DNA of 64,000 nucleotides from Methylobacterium sp. (lineage in GTDB: Bacteria; Pseudomonadota; Alphaproteobacteria; Rhizobiales; Beijerinckiaceae): assembly GCA_013823325.1 (NCBI GenBank), contig PNLY01000009.1:1-64000 (forward strand), in the 5' to 3' direction. The position numbers and the translations under genes are program-made. Shown piece by piece: positions 1-7,724 of the stretch; within the stretch, counting starts at the first letter, position 1, and each line of letters starts with the position of its first letter. The notes beneath the pieces are model-generated. The model was given only the letters and a program-made list of their open reading frames with translations, was not told where the DNA came from and did no database searches.

Positions 1-384
1 GGCCCCTGGCTCTACCCCGAGGACCAGATCTCGGACGCGCCGCTGCGCTTCCTCGCCGCCGAGATCACCCGCGAGAAGATCTTCGAGCGGCTGCATGACG
101 AGCTGCCCTATCGCTCGACCGTCGAGACCGAGAGCTGGCAGCAGCGCCCGGACGGCTCGGTCCGGATCGAGCAGACGATCTATGTCGAGCGTGAGGGCCA
201 GCGGAAGATCGTGCTCGGCGAAGGCGGCCAGACGATCAAGGCGATCGGCCAGAAGGCGCGCGTCGAAATCGCCGAAGCGGCGGAGGCGAAGGTGCACCTC
301 TTCCTCTTCGTCAAGGTCCGCGAGAACTGGAGCGACGATCCGGAACGCTATCGCGAGATGGGGCTGGATTTTCCAAAAAGCTGA
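1..384 (+). CDS. era: GTPase Era, C-terminal part (5' end outside window)
   Basis: This is the last 127 codons of the ribosome-assembly GTPase Era, which binds the 3' end of 16S rRNA during 30S maturation. Frame 1 is open from the first base to a TGA at 382-384. The visible part is the KH RNA-binding domain: the linker with PWLYPEDQISD, then the REKIF helix, a strand with YVER, the GxxG loop as GEGG followed by QTIKAIG, and the usual end in VKVRENWSDD. The GTPase domain lies upstream, outside the window. The next gene begins 176 bases later, so the usual era-recO order is not seen here. The family call is secure. Confidence 0.95.
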   Translation, partial: GPWLYPEDQISDAPLRFLAAEITREKIFERLHDELPYRSTVETESWQQRPDGSVRIEQTIYVEREGQRKIVLGEGGQTIKAIGQKARVEIAEAAEAKVHLFLFVKVRENWSDDPERYREMGLDFPKS

Positions 385-560
385 ATATTGCTGTGCTCGC
401 ACGCGTAGATGGCAAAATTCATTCACAATCTTGCGCGGTACGTCGCATTCACCACATAAACGCCGAAGGACCGCTCGATTTGGAGCGTCAGCCTGACATT
501 ATTCAACCTTGATCCGTGCCGATTCTTATTGATCGACCCGATTTGAGCAGGAGCCATTAC

Positions 561-1175
561 ATGGCAGGTGAACCGCGCATCGCGCTCTTCATCGACGGCG
601 CCAACCTTTACGCGACGTCGAAGCAACTTGGCTTCGACATGGATTACCGCCGTTTGCTCAAGGAATTCCAGGGCCGCGGCAATCTGATCCGGGCCTTCTA
701 CTTCACGACACTGGTTGAAAGCGAAGAGTACACCTCGATCCGACCGCTGGTCGACTGGCTCGACTACAACGGCTACCGCGTCATCACCAAGGCCGCGAAG
801 GAATTCACCGACGCGACCGGCCGCCGGCGCGTCAAGGGCAATATGGATATCGAGCTCGCGATCGAGATGCTCGAGCTCGCCCCCCATCTCGACCATATCT
901 ACCTGTTCTCGGGCGATGGCGACTTCCGCCCTCTGGTCGAGGCGGTGCAGCGCAAGGGCGTCAAGGTCTCGGTGGTCTCGACCATCAACACCAACCCGCC
1001 GATGGTTGCCGACGACCTGCGCCGGCAATGCGACGAGTTCGTCGAGCTCGCCACCCTGATGCAGAAGGTCGGGCGCGACCCGGCCGAGCGGGCCGCCCGC
1101 GCCCCGGGACAAGGCAATCCTGGGCTGGAGCGCCGCTACGGCATCCGCCAAGGCGACGAGACACCGGAGAGCTGA
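561..1175 (+). CDS. NYN domain (LabA/DUF88-like) protein
   Basis: A 204-residue NYN-domain protein of the PIN-like nuclease fold, a family thought to act on RNA. Three acidic motifs expected of the active site are present: FIDGANLY near the N-terminus, the Asp of GNMDIE in the middle, and SGDGDF followed by a hydrophobic strand. The start is set at ATG 561 because AGGAG (549-553) lies seven bases upstream; an upstream in-frame ATG at 516 lacks such a site. The C-terminal 35 residues are basic and probably disordered. The substrate is unknown. It stands between era and a superoxide dismutase gene on the same strand. Confidence 0.88.
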   Translation: MAGEPRIALFIDGANLYATSKQLGFDMDYRRLLKEFQGRGNLIRAFYFTTLVESEEYTSIRPLVDWLDYNGYRVITKAAKEFTDATGRRRVKGNMDIELAIEMLELAPHLDHIYLFSGDGDFRPLVEAVQRKGVKVSVVSTINTNPPMVADDLRRQCDEFVELATLMQKVGRDPAERAARAPGQGNPGLERRYGIRQGDETPES

Positions 1176-1293
1176 ACCGACCCTGCCCTGCCACGTTGTC
1201 GATGTGTGAACAGGTCGCGTGGTCGGCGGGCACTTGACCCCGACCGCCACTCGCGCAACCTCTGCTTCCGCAACGACATCCGGAGGGCATGCC

Positions 1294-2022
1294 TTGGAAC
1301 GCCGCAGCTTTCTCACCGGCCTTGTCGCCGGGTCCGCATCCGCCCTCATCATCGCCCGCCCGGCGCTGGTGCTGGCGCAGAGCGCGCCGCCCCCGGCCGC
1401 CCCGCCACCGGTCTTCACCCTGCCGAAGCTGCCTTACGCCTATGAGGCGCTGGAACCGGTCATCGACGCGCAGACCATGCGTATCCACCACTCGCTGCAC
1501 CACCAGGCCTATGTGAACGGCGCCAACGCCGCCGCGGGCCAATGGGACGCGTTGAAGACGATGCCGATCGAGACGGTGCTCGCCGATCTCAGCGCCGCGC
1601 CCGAAACCGTCCGTACGGCCGTGCGCAATAATGTCGGCGGCCACTGGAACCACAGCTTTTTCTGGGAGCTGATAACGCCCGGCGGGGCGCAGCAGCCCGG
1701 CACGGAGCTGAAGAGCGCGATCGACGCTGCCTTCGGCTCCGTGGACGAATTGACGAAGCGGATCAATCAGGCCGGCGCCACGCGCTTCGGTTCGGGCTGG
1801 GCCTGGCTCGTCGTCGGCAAGGACAAGAAGCTCGCCATCATCTCGACCGCCAACCAGGACACGCCGCTCGAGCTGGGTGCCAAGCCCGTGCTCGGCGTCG
1901 ATGTCTGGGAACACGCCTACTACCTGAAATACCAGAACCGTCGGCCGGAATACCTCGCCGCCTGGTGGAAGACGGTGAACTGGGACAAGGCGAACGAAAA
2001 CTTCAAGAAGGCGAACGGCTGA
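1294..2022 (+). CDS. Exported Fe/Mn-type superoxide dismutase with Tat signal
   Basis: A 242-residue iron/manganese superoxide dismutase, converting superoxide to peroxide and oxygen. Metal ligands are visible as H65 (HHSLHH), H120 (WNH), D203 and H207 (DVWEH). The GGH before WNH and the Gln in NQDTPL favour manganese or cambialistic use. Unlike cytoplasmic SodB it opens with ERRSFLTG, a hydrophobic stretch and a cleavage-like ALVLAQ, which is a twin-arginine signal, followed by a Pro/Ala linker. That predicts export of a folded, metal-loaded enzyme to the periplasm. The start is taken at TTG 1294 because GGAGG lies at 1282-1286 with a seven-base spacer and the twin arginines follow directly. 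An in-frame ATG at 1219 is possible but would bury the signal. Confidence 0.93.
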   Translation: MERRSFLTGLVAGSASALIIARPALVLAQSAPPPAAPPPVFTLPKLPYAYEALEPVIDAQTMRIHHSLHHQAYVNGANAAAGQWDALKTMPIETVLADLSAAPETVRTAVRNNVGGHWNHSFFWELITPGGAQQPGTELKSAIDAAFGSVDELTKRINQAGATRFGSGWAWLVVGKDKKLAIISTANQDTPLELGAKPVLGVDVWEHAYYLKYQNRRPEYLAAWWKTVNWDKANENFKKANG

Positions 2023-2083
2023 CCGGCGGAACCTTCCTTGGCGTTTCCCGTTGTGGTTGCAGTGGGAAAAGCCAGGAGCGGCG

Positions 2084-2467
2084 ATGTCGGACGATGTCAG
2101 CGAGATCGCGCGCGCCTCTTATCAGGCCTATGTCGCCAAGGACCGGGCCGCGCTCGAAGCTCTCATCGCCGACGATTTCCATTTCACCAGCCCGCTCGAC
2201 AACCGGCTTGATCGCGAGACCTATTTCGAGCGCTGCTGGCCGAACAGCGAACGCATTCGCGCCTGCACGTTCAAGCATCTCATCGCGATCGGCGAGACGG
2301 TCTTCGTAACCTATGAGGGCGAGGCCAGCGACGGCAAGGGCTTCCGCAATACCGAGATCCTGTCGATCCGCGACGGCAAGATCGTCGAGGTGGAGGTCTA
2401 TTTCGGCTGGTCCCTGCCTCACTCCGCTCCGGATGGAGGCTTCGTGGAGTCCGGCGAAGTCAGCTGA
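2084..2467 (+). CDS. SnoaL-like / nuclear transport factor 2 family protein
   Basis: A 127-residue protein with the SnoaL/NTF2 cone fold: an N-terminal helix with RASYQAYVAKDRAALEALIADDF, a strand pair with FTSPLDNRLDRETYFERCWP, and C-terminal strands ending in GKIVEVEVYFGW. Such proteins bind small molecules or act as isomerases or hydrolases; no specific reaction can be assigned. ATG 2084 is chosen because AGGAG (2074-2078) precedes it by five bases. It lies 61 bases after the dismutase gene on the same strand and may be cotranscribed with it. Confidence 0.82.
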   Translation: MSDDVSEIARASYQAYVAKDRAALEALIADDFHFTSPLDNRLDRETYFERCWPNSERIRACTFKHLIAIGETVFVTYEGEASDGKGFRNTEILSIRDGKIVEVEVYFGWSLPHSAPDGGFVESGEVS

Positions 2468-2482
2468 CAGAGGCGGCGGGCT

Positions 2483-2581
2483 AGAGCAATTCCGCGATTC
2501 TCTGAATCGTGGAATTGCTCTGGATTCTAGTTTTATCGCATTTTCTTCACGCGAACCGGGATCCACTTCGCTCGAAAATGC
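2483..2581. repeat. RIME-like intergenic element with two hairpins
   Basis: Two adjacent palindromes fill the gap between convergent genes. The first pairs 2483-2500 with 2504-2521 (arms AGAGCAATTCC and GGAATTGCTCT outside, CGATTC and GAATCG inside, one mismatch, three-base loop). The second pairs GCATTTTC (2538-2545) with GAAAATGC (2574-2581) and GCGAA (2551-2555) with TTCGC (2567-2571). Size, order and sequence resemble the roughly 108-bp Rhizobium-specific intergenic mosaic element RIME1, recalled from the literature and not searched. It may also end transcription from both sides. Confidence 0.75.
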
Positions 2582-2591
2582 TCCAGCGCCC

Positions 2592-3065
2592 TCACCCGCC
2601 CGTCTTCAGAATCCGCGCCTTGTCGCGATTCCAGTCGCGCGTCTTCTCGGTCTCGCGCTTGTCGTGCAGCTTCTTGCCCTTGCCGAGGCCCAGCTCGACC
2701 TTCGCCCGGCCCTTGTCGTTGAAATAGACCTTGAGCGGGATGACGGTGAAGCCCTCGCGCTGGATCGCACCCATCAGCTTATTGATCTGGCGACGATGTA
2801 GCAAGAGCTTCCGCGGCCGGCGGACATCGTGGTTGAAGCGGTTGGCTTCGAGATATTCCGGGATATGGGCGTTGAACAGGAAGAGCTCGTTGCCCATCGG
2901 CCCGGCATAGCTCTCGCCGATCGTCGCCTTGCCGCCGCGCAACGACTTGATCTCGGTGCCCTGCAGGGCGATGCCGGCCTCCAGCGTCTCGGTGATGGCA
3001 TAGCTGTAGCGCGCCTTGCGGTTGTCGGCCGCAAGCTTGTAGCGCTCTGGGTCTGGCTTGCTCAT
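2592..3065 (-). CDS. smpB: SsrA-binding protein SmpB
   Basis: SmpB is the protein partner of tmRNA in trans-translation, rescuing stalled ribosomes. At 157 residues it has the normal length. Family signatures in order: [10 protein letters not shown] near the start, [13 protein letters not shown], the Glu-Ser-Tyr core, [16 protein letters not shown], and the basic tail [13 protein letters not shown] that enters the mRNA channel. GGAGAG (3071-3076) precedes the ATG by five bases. It follows dapA by 38 bases on the same strand, a common alphaproteobacterial arrangement, so the two are probably cotranscribed. Confidence 0.98.
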   Translation of the reverse strand: MSKPDPERYKLAADNRKARYSYAITETLEAGIALQGTEIKSLRGGKATIGESYAGPMGNELFLFNAHIPEYLEANRFNHDVRRPRKLLLHRRQINKLMGAIQREGFTVIPLKVYFNDKGRAKVELGLGKGKKLHDKRETEKTRDWNRDKARILKTGG

Positions 3066-3076
3066 CGAAACTCTCC

Positions 3077-3099
3077 GGTAGTCGGCATGACCGACTACC
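3077..3099 (-). promoter_or_regulatory. Hairpin between dapA and smpB
   Basis: A perfect nine-base stem, GGTAGTCGG with CCGACTACC around a five-base loop, ends immediately before the smpB Shine-Dalgarno sequence and begins five bases after the dapA stop. It has no T-run, so it is more likely an RNA-processing or translational element, or a repeat remnant, than a strong terminator. Confidence 0.4.
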
Positions 3100-3103
3100 T
3101 CAC

Positions 3104-3997
3104 TTAAGCATTCAGCAGGCCGGCGTGAACCATGGCGCTGCGGATGACTTCCCCAGTCGCCGGCGTCACCGGCAGCAAAGGCAGGCGGACCTCTTCCTCG
3201 ATCCGGCCGAGGCGCTTCAGCCCATGCTTGGCGCCGGCGAGGCCAGGCTCCTTGAAGATGGCGTCGTGAAGCGGCACCAGCCGGTCCTGCAGCTTCAGCG
3301 CGCCGGCATAGTCGCCCTTGAGCGCGCAGGTCATCAGGTCGGCGCAGAGCTTCGGCGCGACATTGGCGACGACCGAGATGCAGCCATGGCCGCCGGCGGC
3401 CATATAGGCGAGCGCGGTCATGTCCTCGCCAGAGAGCTGGATGAAGTCCGGCCCGAGCACATGGCGCTGCAGCGAGACGCGGGCGAGATTGGCGGTTGCG
3501 TCCTTCACGCCGGCGATGTTCTTGAGCTCATAGAGCCTCGCCATGGTCTCGACCGACATGTCGACGACCGAGCGCGGCGGAATGTTGTAGATGATGATCG
3601 GTATGCCGATCGCATCGTTCACCGCCTTGAAGTGCTGGTACATGCCTTCCTGGGTCGGCTTGTTGTAATAGGGCGTGACCACGAGCACCGCGTGCGCGCC
3701 AGCCTTCTCGGCATGCTTGGCCAGCGAGATCGCCTCGGTGGTGTTGTTCGAACCGGCTCCCGCGATGACCGGCACCCGGCCCCTGGCCTGGTCGATGACG
3801 ATCTCGGTGACCTGGCCGTGCTCGTCATGGCTGAGCGTCGGGCTCTCGCCGGTGGTGCCCACCGGAACCAGCGCGGTCGAGCCGCTCTCGATCTGCCAGT
3901 CGACCAAAGCGCGGAGCGTCGCCTCGTCGATCTTGCCGCCCTTGAACGGCGTCACCAGCGCGGGCATCGAACCGGTGAGGGGCGCATGCTTGGTCAT
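3104..3997 (-). CDS. dapA: 4-hydroxy-tetrahydrodipicolinate synthase
   Basis: DapA condenses pyruvate with aspartate semialdehyde, the first committed step to diaminopimelate and lysine. The 297-residue protein has the expected length. It shows the N-terminal [13 protein letters not shown], the [10 protein letters not shown] substrate loop, the catalytic Tyr in [11 protein letters not shown] and the Schiff-base Lys in [14 protein letters not shown] 3997 gives the standard [13 protein letters not shown] start, with AGGA about eight bases upstream; a longer in-frame start at 4135 would add 46 unsupported residues. smpB lies downstream in the same direction. The aspartokinase gene lysC of the same pathway is at 30.4 kb. 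Confidence 0.97.
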   Translation of the reverse strand: MTKHAPLTGSMPALVTPFKGGKIDEATLRALVDWQIESGSTALVPVGTTGESPTLSHDEHGQVTEIVIDQARGRVPVIAGAGSNNTTEAISLAKHAEKAGAHAVLVVTPYYNKPTQEGMYQHFKAVNDAIGIPIIIYNIPPRSVVDMSVETMARLYELKNIAGVKDATANLARVSLQRHVLGPDFIQLSGEDMTALAYMAAGGHGCISVVANVAPKLCADLMTCALKGDYAGALKLQDRLVPLHDAIFKEPGLAGAKHGLKRLGRIEEEVRLPLLPVTPATGEVIRSAMVHAGLLNA

Positions 3998-4175
3998 GGA
4001 CGGTCCTGAAAACGACAAAGTTCGGCGTGAAACGGGCGACAGACATAGCCTTTCAGCTGCAGTCCGCAAAGCCGGCAACCCATCAAAAATCGTGGCGGCA
4101 TGGTTAGGACTTCCTAAAGCTCCCTGCGGGAGCATGGCCTACTGCTACGATCCGGCTTGCTTGGGGGACCCCTTG

Positions 4176-6314
4176 ATGGCGCTATCGCCGGGCCGACGGT
4201 TCTTCGGAGCTGGCCTGACGCTTATCCTCGTTGCTGTTGGACCCTGCTCCGCGGGCCCTGACGGCTCGCACCCATTGCAGATCGAGCGCCTGGCGCGCGT
4301 CAATACGGGCGACGATACCGGACCAGCGAGCGTCGATGTCGGCGTGACGGCCTCGCTCGCTCCGCAGACCGAGCCGGCTGCGCCACGCGTTCCACCGGCC
4401 GAGATCGCCCGGCCGGAAGAGCGCATCGATCTCGAACCCCTGAAGAAGGCGGTCGCGGCCTATCGCGCCGGCAAGCTGGAAGACGGCGACGCCATCGCCC
4501 GCGGCATTGACGACAAGGCCGTGCGCGGCATGCTGGAATGGGTGGCGCTGCGCAGCCTGTCGAACGTCGTCAGCTTCGAGCGCATCGCCGACTTCCTCGA
4601 CGCCTTCCCGAACTATCCCGGCACGACGCCGTTCCGCCGGCGCGCCGAAGCGGCGCTGGTCACCGACCGACGCAGCCCGGAGACCGTGCGCGCCTTCTTC
4701 CACGGCCGCGAGCCGATCAGCCCGGCAGGGCGCGTCGCACTCGCCCGTGCGCTGGCGGCCGAGGGCAAGCAGGACGAGGCGCTCGCCCTCGCCCGCCGGA
4801 CCTGGCTCAAGGACCCTCTCGGCGCCGGGCTCGAGAAGATCGTGCTCGACAATTTTGGCGACAAGCTCACCGCAGCCGACCATCGCCTGCGCACCGAGCG
4901 CTATCTCTTCGCCGGCAAGAGCGAAGAGGCGCTGCGCAATGCCGCCCGCGTCTCGCAGGACTATGTCGCCCTCGCCAAGGTCCGCCTCGCCAGCGCCAAG
5001 GCCAAGGGCCCGATCGCGCAAAAGCAGATCGACGCCGTGCCGACAGCCCTGAAGAAGGACATCTCCTTCGCCTTCCTCCAGGCGCAGCAGGCCCGCCGCT
5101 CCGGCAAGCCTGCCGACGCCGCCAAGGCGATCGCCGAGGTCCCGCGCGATCCGGCCGTGCTCGGCGACGGAGACGGCTGGTGGGAGGAGCGCCGGCTGAT
5201 CGCCCGCAAGCTGCTCGACGATGGCGACGCCAAGGGCGCCTATGCGGTCGCCGCCGGCCATGGCGCCGAGGACACGGCCGAGCGCATCGACGCCGAATGG
5301 CATGCCGGCTGGATCGCCCTGCGCTTCGAGAAGGATGCCGAGCGGGCAGCCAAGCATTTCGCCGAAGCCGCCAAGATCGCGGAGACCCCGATCTCGGTCG
5401 CCCGCGCCGCCTATTGGCAGGGTCGCGCCGCCGATGCCCTGAACAAGGCCGACGAGGCCAAGACCTTCTACGCTCGCGCCGCCGAGCACCCGGTCGCCTA
5501 TTACGGCCAGCTCGCCCGCGCCCGGCTCGGCCTCACCGATTTGCCCGTCCGGCGCACGATCGCGGCGCCGCTGGCGCATCTGCCGGGCTTCAAGGCAGCC
5601 AAGCTGCTCTATGCGATCGAGGCGCCCGATCTCGCCGGACAGTTGCTGATCGACCTGTCGCAGCGCCTGCACGATGCCGCCGCGCTCGAAGCGATCGCCG
5701 ACATCGCCCGCCAGCGCGGCGACGCCAAGACCCTGCTGACCATCGGCAAGATTTCGCTGCAGCGCGGCTTCCCGCTCGACGAGGCCGCCTTCCCGACCTT
5801 CGGCGTGCCGGAGTTCCCGTCGGTGGGCGATCCGATGGAACGCGCCATCGTCCACGCCATCGCCCGCCAGGAGAGCGCCTTCGATCCCGGCGCGGTCTCG
5901 CATGCCGGCGCGCTCGGCCTGATGCAGATGATGCCGGCGACGGCGCGCGAGACGGCAAAGCGGGCGCAGTTGCCGTTCGAGCTCGACAAGCTGACCAAGG
6001 ACCCGCTCTATTCGGCCAAGATGGGCGCCGCCCATCTCAATGACCTGCTCGGCGACTGGCGCGGCTCCTATATCCTGACCTTCGCCGCCTACAATGCCGG
6101 CTCCGGCAATGTGAAGAAGTGGATCGCCGCCTATGGCGACCCGCGCCTGCCCGAAGTCGACGCGGTCGACTGGGTCGAACGCATCTCCTTCACCGAGACG
6201 CGCAATTACGTGCAGCGGGTGATGGAGAACCTGCAGGTCTACCGCCAGCGCCTCAACCAGCGCACCGCCTACATGATCGACTACGATCTGAAGCGCGGCG
6301 GCAAGCGGGATTGA
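4176..6314 (+). CDS. Soluble lytic murein transglycosylase
   Basis: A 712-residue lytic transglycosylase of the Slt70 type, cleaving peptidoglycan glycan strands to 1,6-anhydromuropeptides in the periplasm. An N-terminal hydrophobic stretch (RFFGAGLTLILVAVGPCSAG) is a signal peptide, with a Cys that could make it a lipoprotein. Residues about 80-520 are an Ala-rich alpha-superhelical region. The catalytic SLT domain follows, with the acid Glu566 in ARQESAF, then GALGLMQMMPATA and AAYNAGSGNV. ATG 4176 is preferred; ATG 4134 in the same frame is an alternative with a less clear signal. It diverges from dapA across about 180 bases that must hold both promoters. Confidence 0.93.
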   Translation: MALSPGRRFFGAGLTLILVAVGPCSAGPDGSHPLQIERLARVNTGDDTGPASVDVGVTASLAPQTEPAAPRVPPAEIARPEERIDLEPLKKAVAAYRAGKLEDGDAIARGIDDKAVRGMLEWVALRSLSNVVSFERIADFLDAFPNYPGTTPFRRRAEAALVTDRRSPETVRAFFHGREPISPAGRVALARALAAEGKQDEALALARRTWLKDPLGAGLEKIVLDNFGDKLTAADHRLRTERYLFAGKSEEALRNAARVSQDYVALAKVRLASAKAKGPIAQKQIDAVPTALKKDISFAFLQAQQARRSGKPADAAKAIAEVPRDPAVLGDGDGWWEERRLIARKLLDDGDAKGAYAVAAGHGAEDTAERIDAEWHAGWIALRFEKDAERAAKHFAEAAKIAETPISVARAAYWQGRAADALNKADEAKTFYARAAEHPVAYYGQLARARLGLTDLPVRRTIAAPLAHLPGFKAAKLLYAIEAPDLAGQLLIDLSQRLHDAAALEAIADIARQRGDAKTLLTIGKISLQRGFPLDEAAFPTFGVPEFPSVGDPMERAIVHAIARQESAFDPGAVSHAGALGLMQMMPATARETAKRAQLPFELDKLTKDPLYSAKMGAAHLNDLLGDWRGSYILTFAAYNAGSGNVKKWIAAYGDPRLPEVDAVDWVERISFTETRNYVQRVMENLQVYRQRLNQRTAYMIDYDLKRGGKRD

Positions 6315-6331
6315 GAGGCCGGGCGCCTCTC
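6313..6331 (+). terminator. Hairpin after the transglycosylase gene
   Basis: GAGAGGC and GCCTCTC pair around a five-base loop, starting inside the stop codon of the transglycosylase gene. No T-tract follows, so termination is uncertain. Further on, 6386-6480 holds CTCTCCC/GGGAGAGG-type fragments resembling the repeat at 51449-51590. Confidence 0.35.
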
Positions 6332-6504
6332 CTGCGCGGCTGAATATTCCGATCACGCCCAGCGTCGATGAAGGGCGCGGGGAACCCTTCTCCCATCCGG
6401 GAGAGGGATTGCCCGCGCATGTCCCACCGCACATTGCCACTAACCGACGTCTTGCGCTCCGATGCGCGGTCAGACCCTCTCCCCGCAACAATAATCTCTG
6501 CCAA

Positions 6505-6533
6505 TTGCAATATTTGAAATTTTCAAGTATCTG
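6505..6533 (+). promoter_or_regulatory. Promoter with palindromic operator in the spacer
   Basis: TTGCAA (6505-6510) and TATCTG (6528-6533) are 17 bases apart and form a plausible sigma-70 promoter for the M20 amidohydrolase operon. The spacer contains TTGAAA-T-TTTCAA (6514-6526), flanked by further symmetric AT bases. The palindrome lies between the two promoter boxes, where a bound repressor would block polymerase. The operon's third gene encodes a MarR protein, the obvious candidate binder. Confidence 0.6.
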
Positions 6534-6563
6534 CCCTCCCAAACGCCCGAAGGAGGATTTCAG

Positions 6564-7724
6564 ATGCTGCCGGACATTGCCGCGCATGCGCCGACTTTGC
6601 AGGCTTGGCGCCGCGACCTTCACGCCCATCCCGAAACCGCTTTCGAGGAAGTCAGGACCTCGGCCTTCGTGGCTGAGACGCTGGCCTCGTTCGGCGTCAC
6701 CGTCCATCGCGGCCTCGGCGGCACCGGCCTCGTCGGCGTGATCGAAGGCACGGCTCCCGGCCCGACCATTGGGCTCCGCGCCGACATGGACGCCCTGCCG
6801 ATGGACGAGGAGACCGGGGCCGACTACCGCTCGACCGCGCCCGGCCGCTTCCATGGCTGCGGTCATGACGGGCACACGGTGATGCTGCTCGGTGCGGCCC
6901 GGCATCTCGCCGCCAACCCGCCCAGGCGCGGCAAGGTCCACCTGATCTTCCAGCCGGCCGAAGAGGTCGGGCTCGGCGCCCAGCGCATGATCGAGGACGG
7001 GCTGTTCGAGCGTTTCCCCTGCTCGGAGGTCTACGCGCTCCACACCATCCCGCTCTATGCCGAAGGCACCGCCGCGGTCCGCCCGGGCCCGACGCTCGCC
7101 GGCATCGCCGCCTTCGAGATCAGGATCGACGGCGTCGGCGGGCATGGCGCGGCGCCGCACACCACGATCGACCCGCTGCAGGTCGCAGCCCGGCTCGCGA
7201 CCGAGATCTCCTCGATCGTCGGCCGGCATGTCGACCCGCTGGCGCCGGCGGTGATCAGCCTCGGACGGCTTTCGGCCGGCACCGCGCCGAACATCATCCC
7301 GGCCTCGGCCGAGCTTTCCGGCACGATCCGTACCTATGACCCGGCAGTCGAGGCGCTGATTCTCAAGAAACTCGACGCGATCTGCCAGGGTTTTGCGCTG
7401 ATGTCGGGCTGCACGATCGCCTGCACCCAGAAAGCCAGCTGCCTGCCCTGCGTCAACGATCCGCGTGCCGCTGCAGCCGCGGCGGCTGCGGCCGGCGAGG
7501 TACTCGGCATCGGCCATGTCCACACCGACATGAAGCCCCTGCCCTTCTCCGACGATTTCGCGCTGATGCTCGACCAATGGCCGGGCGCCTACATCTTCCT
7601 CGGCCAGCCCGGGGCGATGTGCCACCACCCGACCTTCGATTTCGACGACCGCCTGCTGCCGGTCGGCGCCAGCATCCTCGCGCGCATCGCCACCCGCCAG
7701 ACCATGGAAGGGGCCAGCGCATGA
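6564..7724 (+). CDS. M20 family amidohydrolase (hippurate hydrolase-like)
   Basis: A 386-residue M20D metallopeptidase-family amidohydrolase that would hydrolyse N-acyl amino acids or related amides. Visible signatures: WRRDLHAHPE at the start, RADMDALPM, the metal-binding CGHDGH, FQPAEEVGLGA with the catalytic Glu, HTIP, and the C-terminal HHPTFDFDD. The dimerisation domain (GVGGHGAAPHTTIDP) is intact. AGGAGG lies eight bases before the ATG. Its stop overlaps the transporter start (ATGA), so the two are translationally coupled; the transporter may import the substrate. The substrate cannot be read from sequence. Confidence 0.93.
   Translation: MLPDIAAHAPTLQAWRRDLHAHPETAFEEVRTSAFVAETLASFGVTVHRGLGGTGLVGVIEGTAPGPTIGLRADMDALPMDEETGADYRSTAPGRFHGCGHDGHTVMLLGAARHLAANPPRRGKVHLIFQPAEEVGLGAQRMIEDGLFERFPCSEVYALHTIPLYAEGTAAVRPGPTLAGIAAFEIRIDGVGGHGAAPHTTIDPLQVAARLATEISSIVGRHVDPLAPAVISLGRLSAGTAPNIIPASAELSGTIRTYDPAVEALILKKLDAICQGFALMSGCTIACTQKASCLPCVNDPRAAAAAAAAAGEVLGIGHVHTDMKPLPFSDDFALMLDQWPGAYIFLGQPGAMCHHPTFDFDDRLLPVGASILARIATRQTMEGASA

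Noticed and set aside
4182..7628. A 1148-codon minus-strand open frame across the transglycosylase and amidohydrolase genes
   Set aside because: It spans two well-supported genes and their intergenic gap on the other strand and matches no family.
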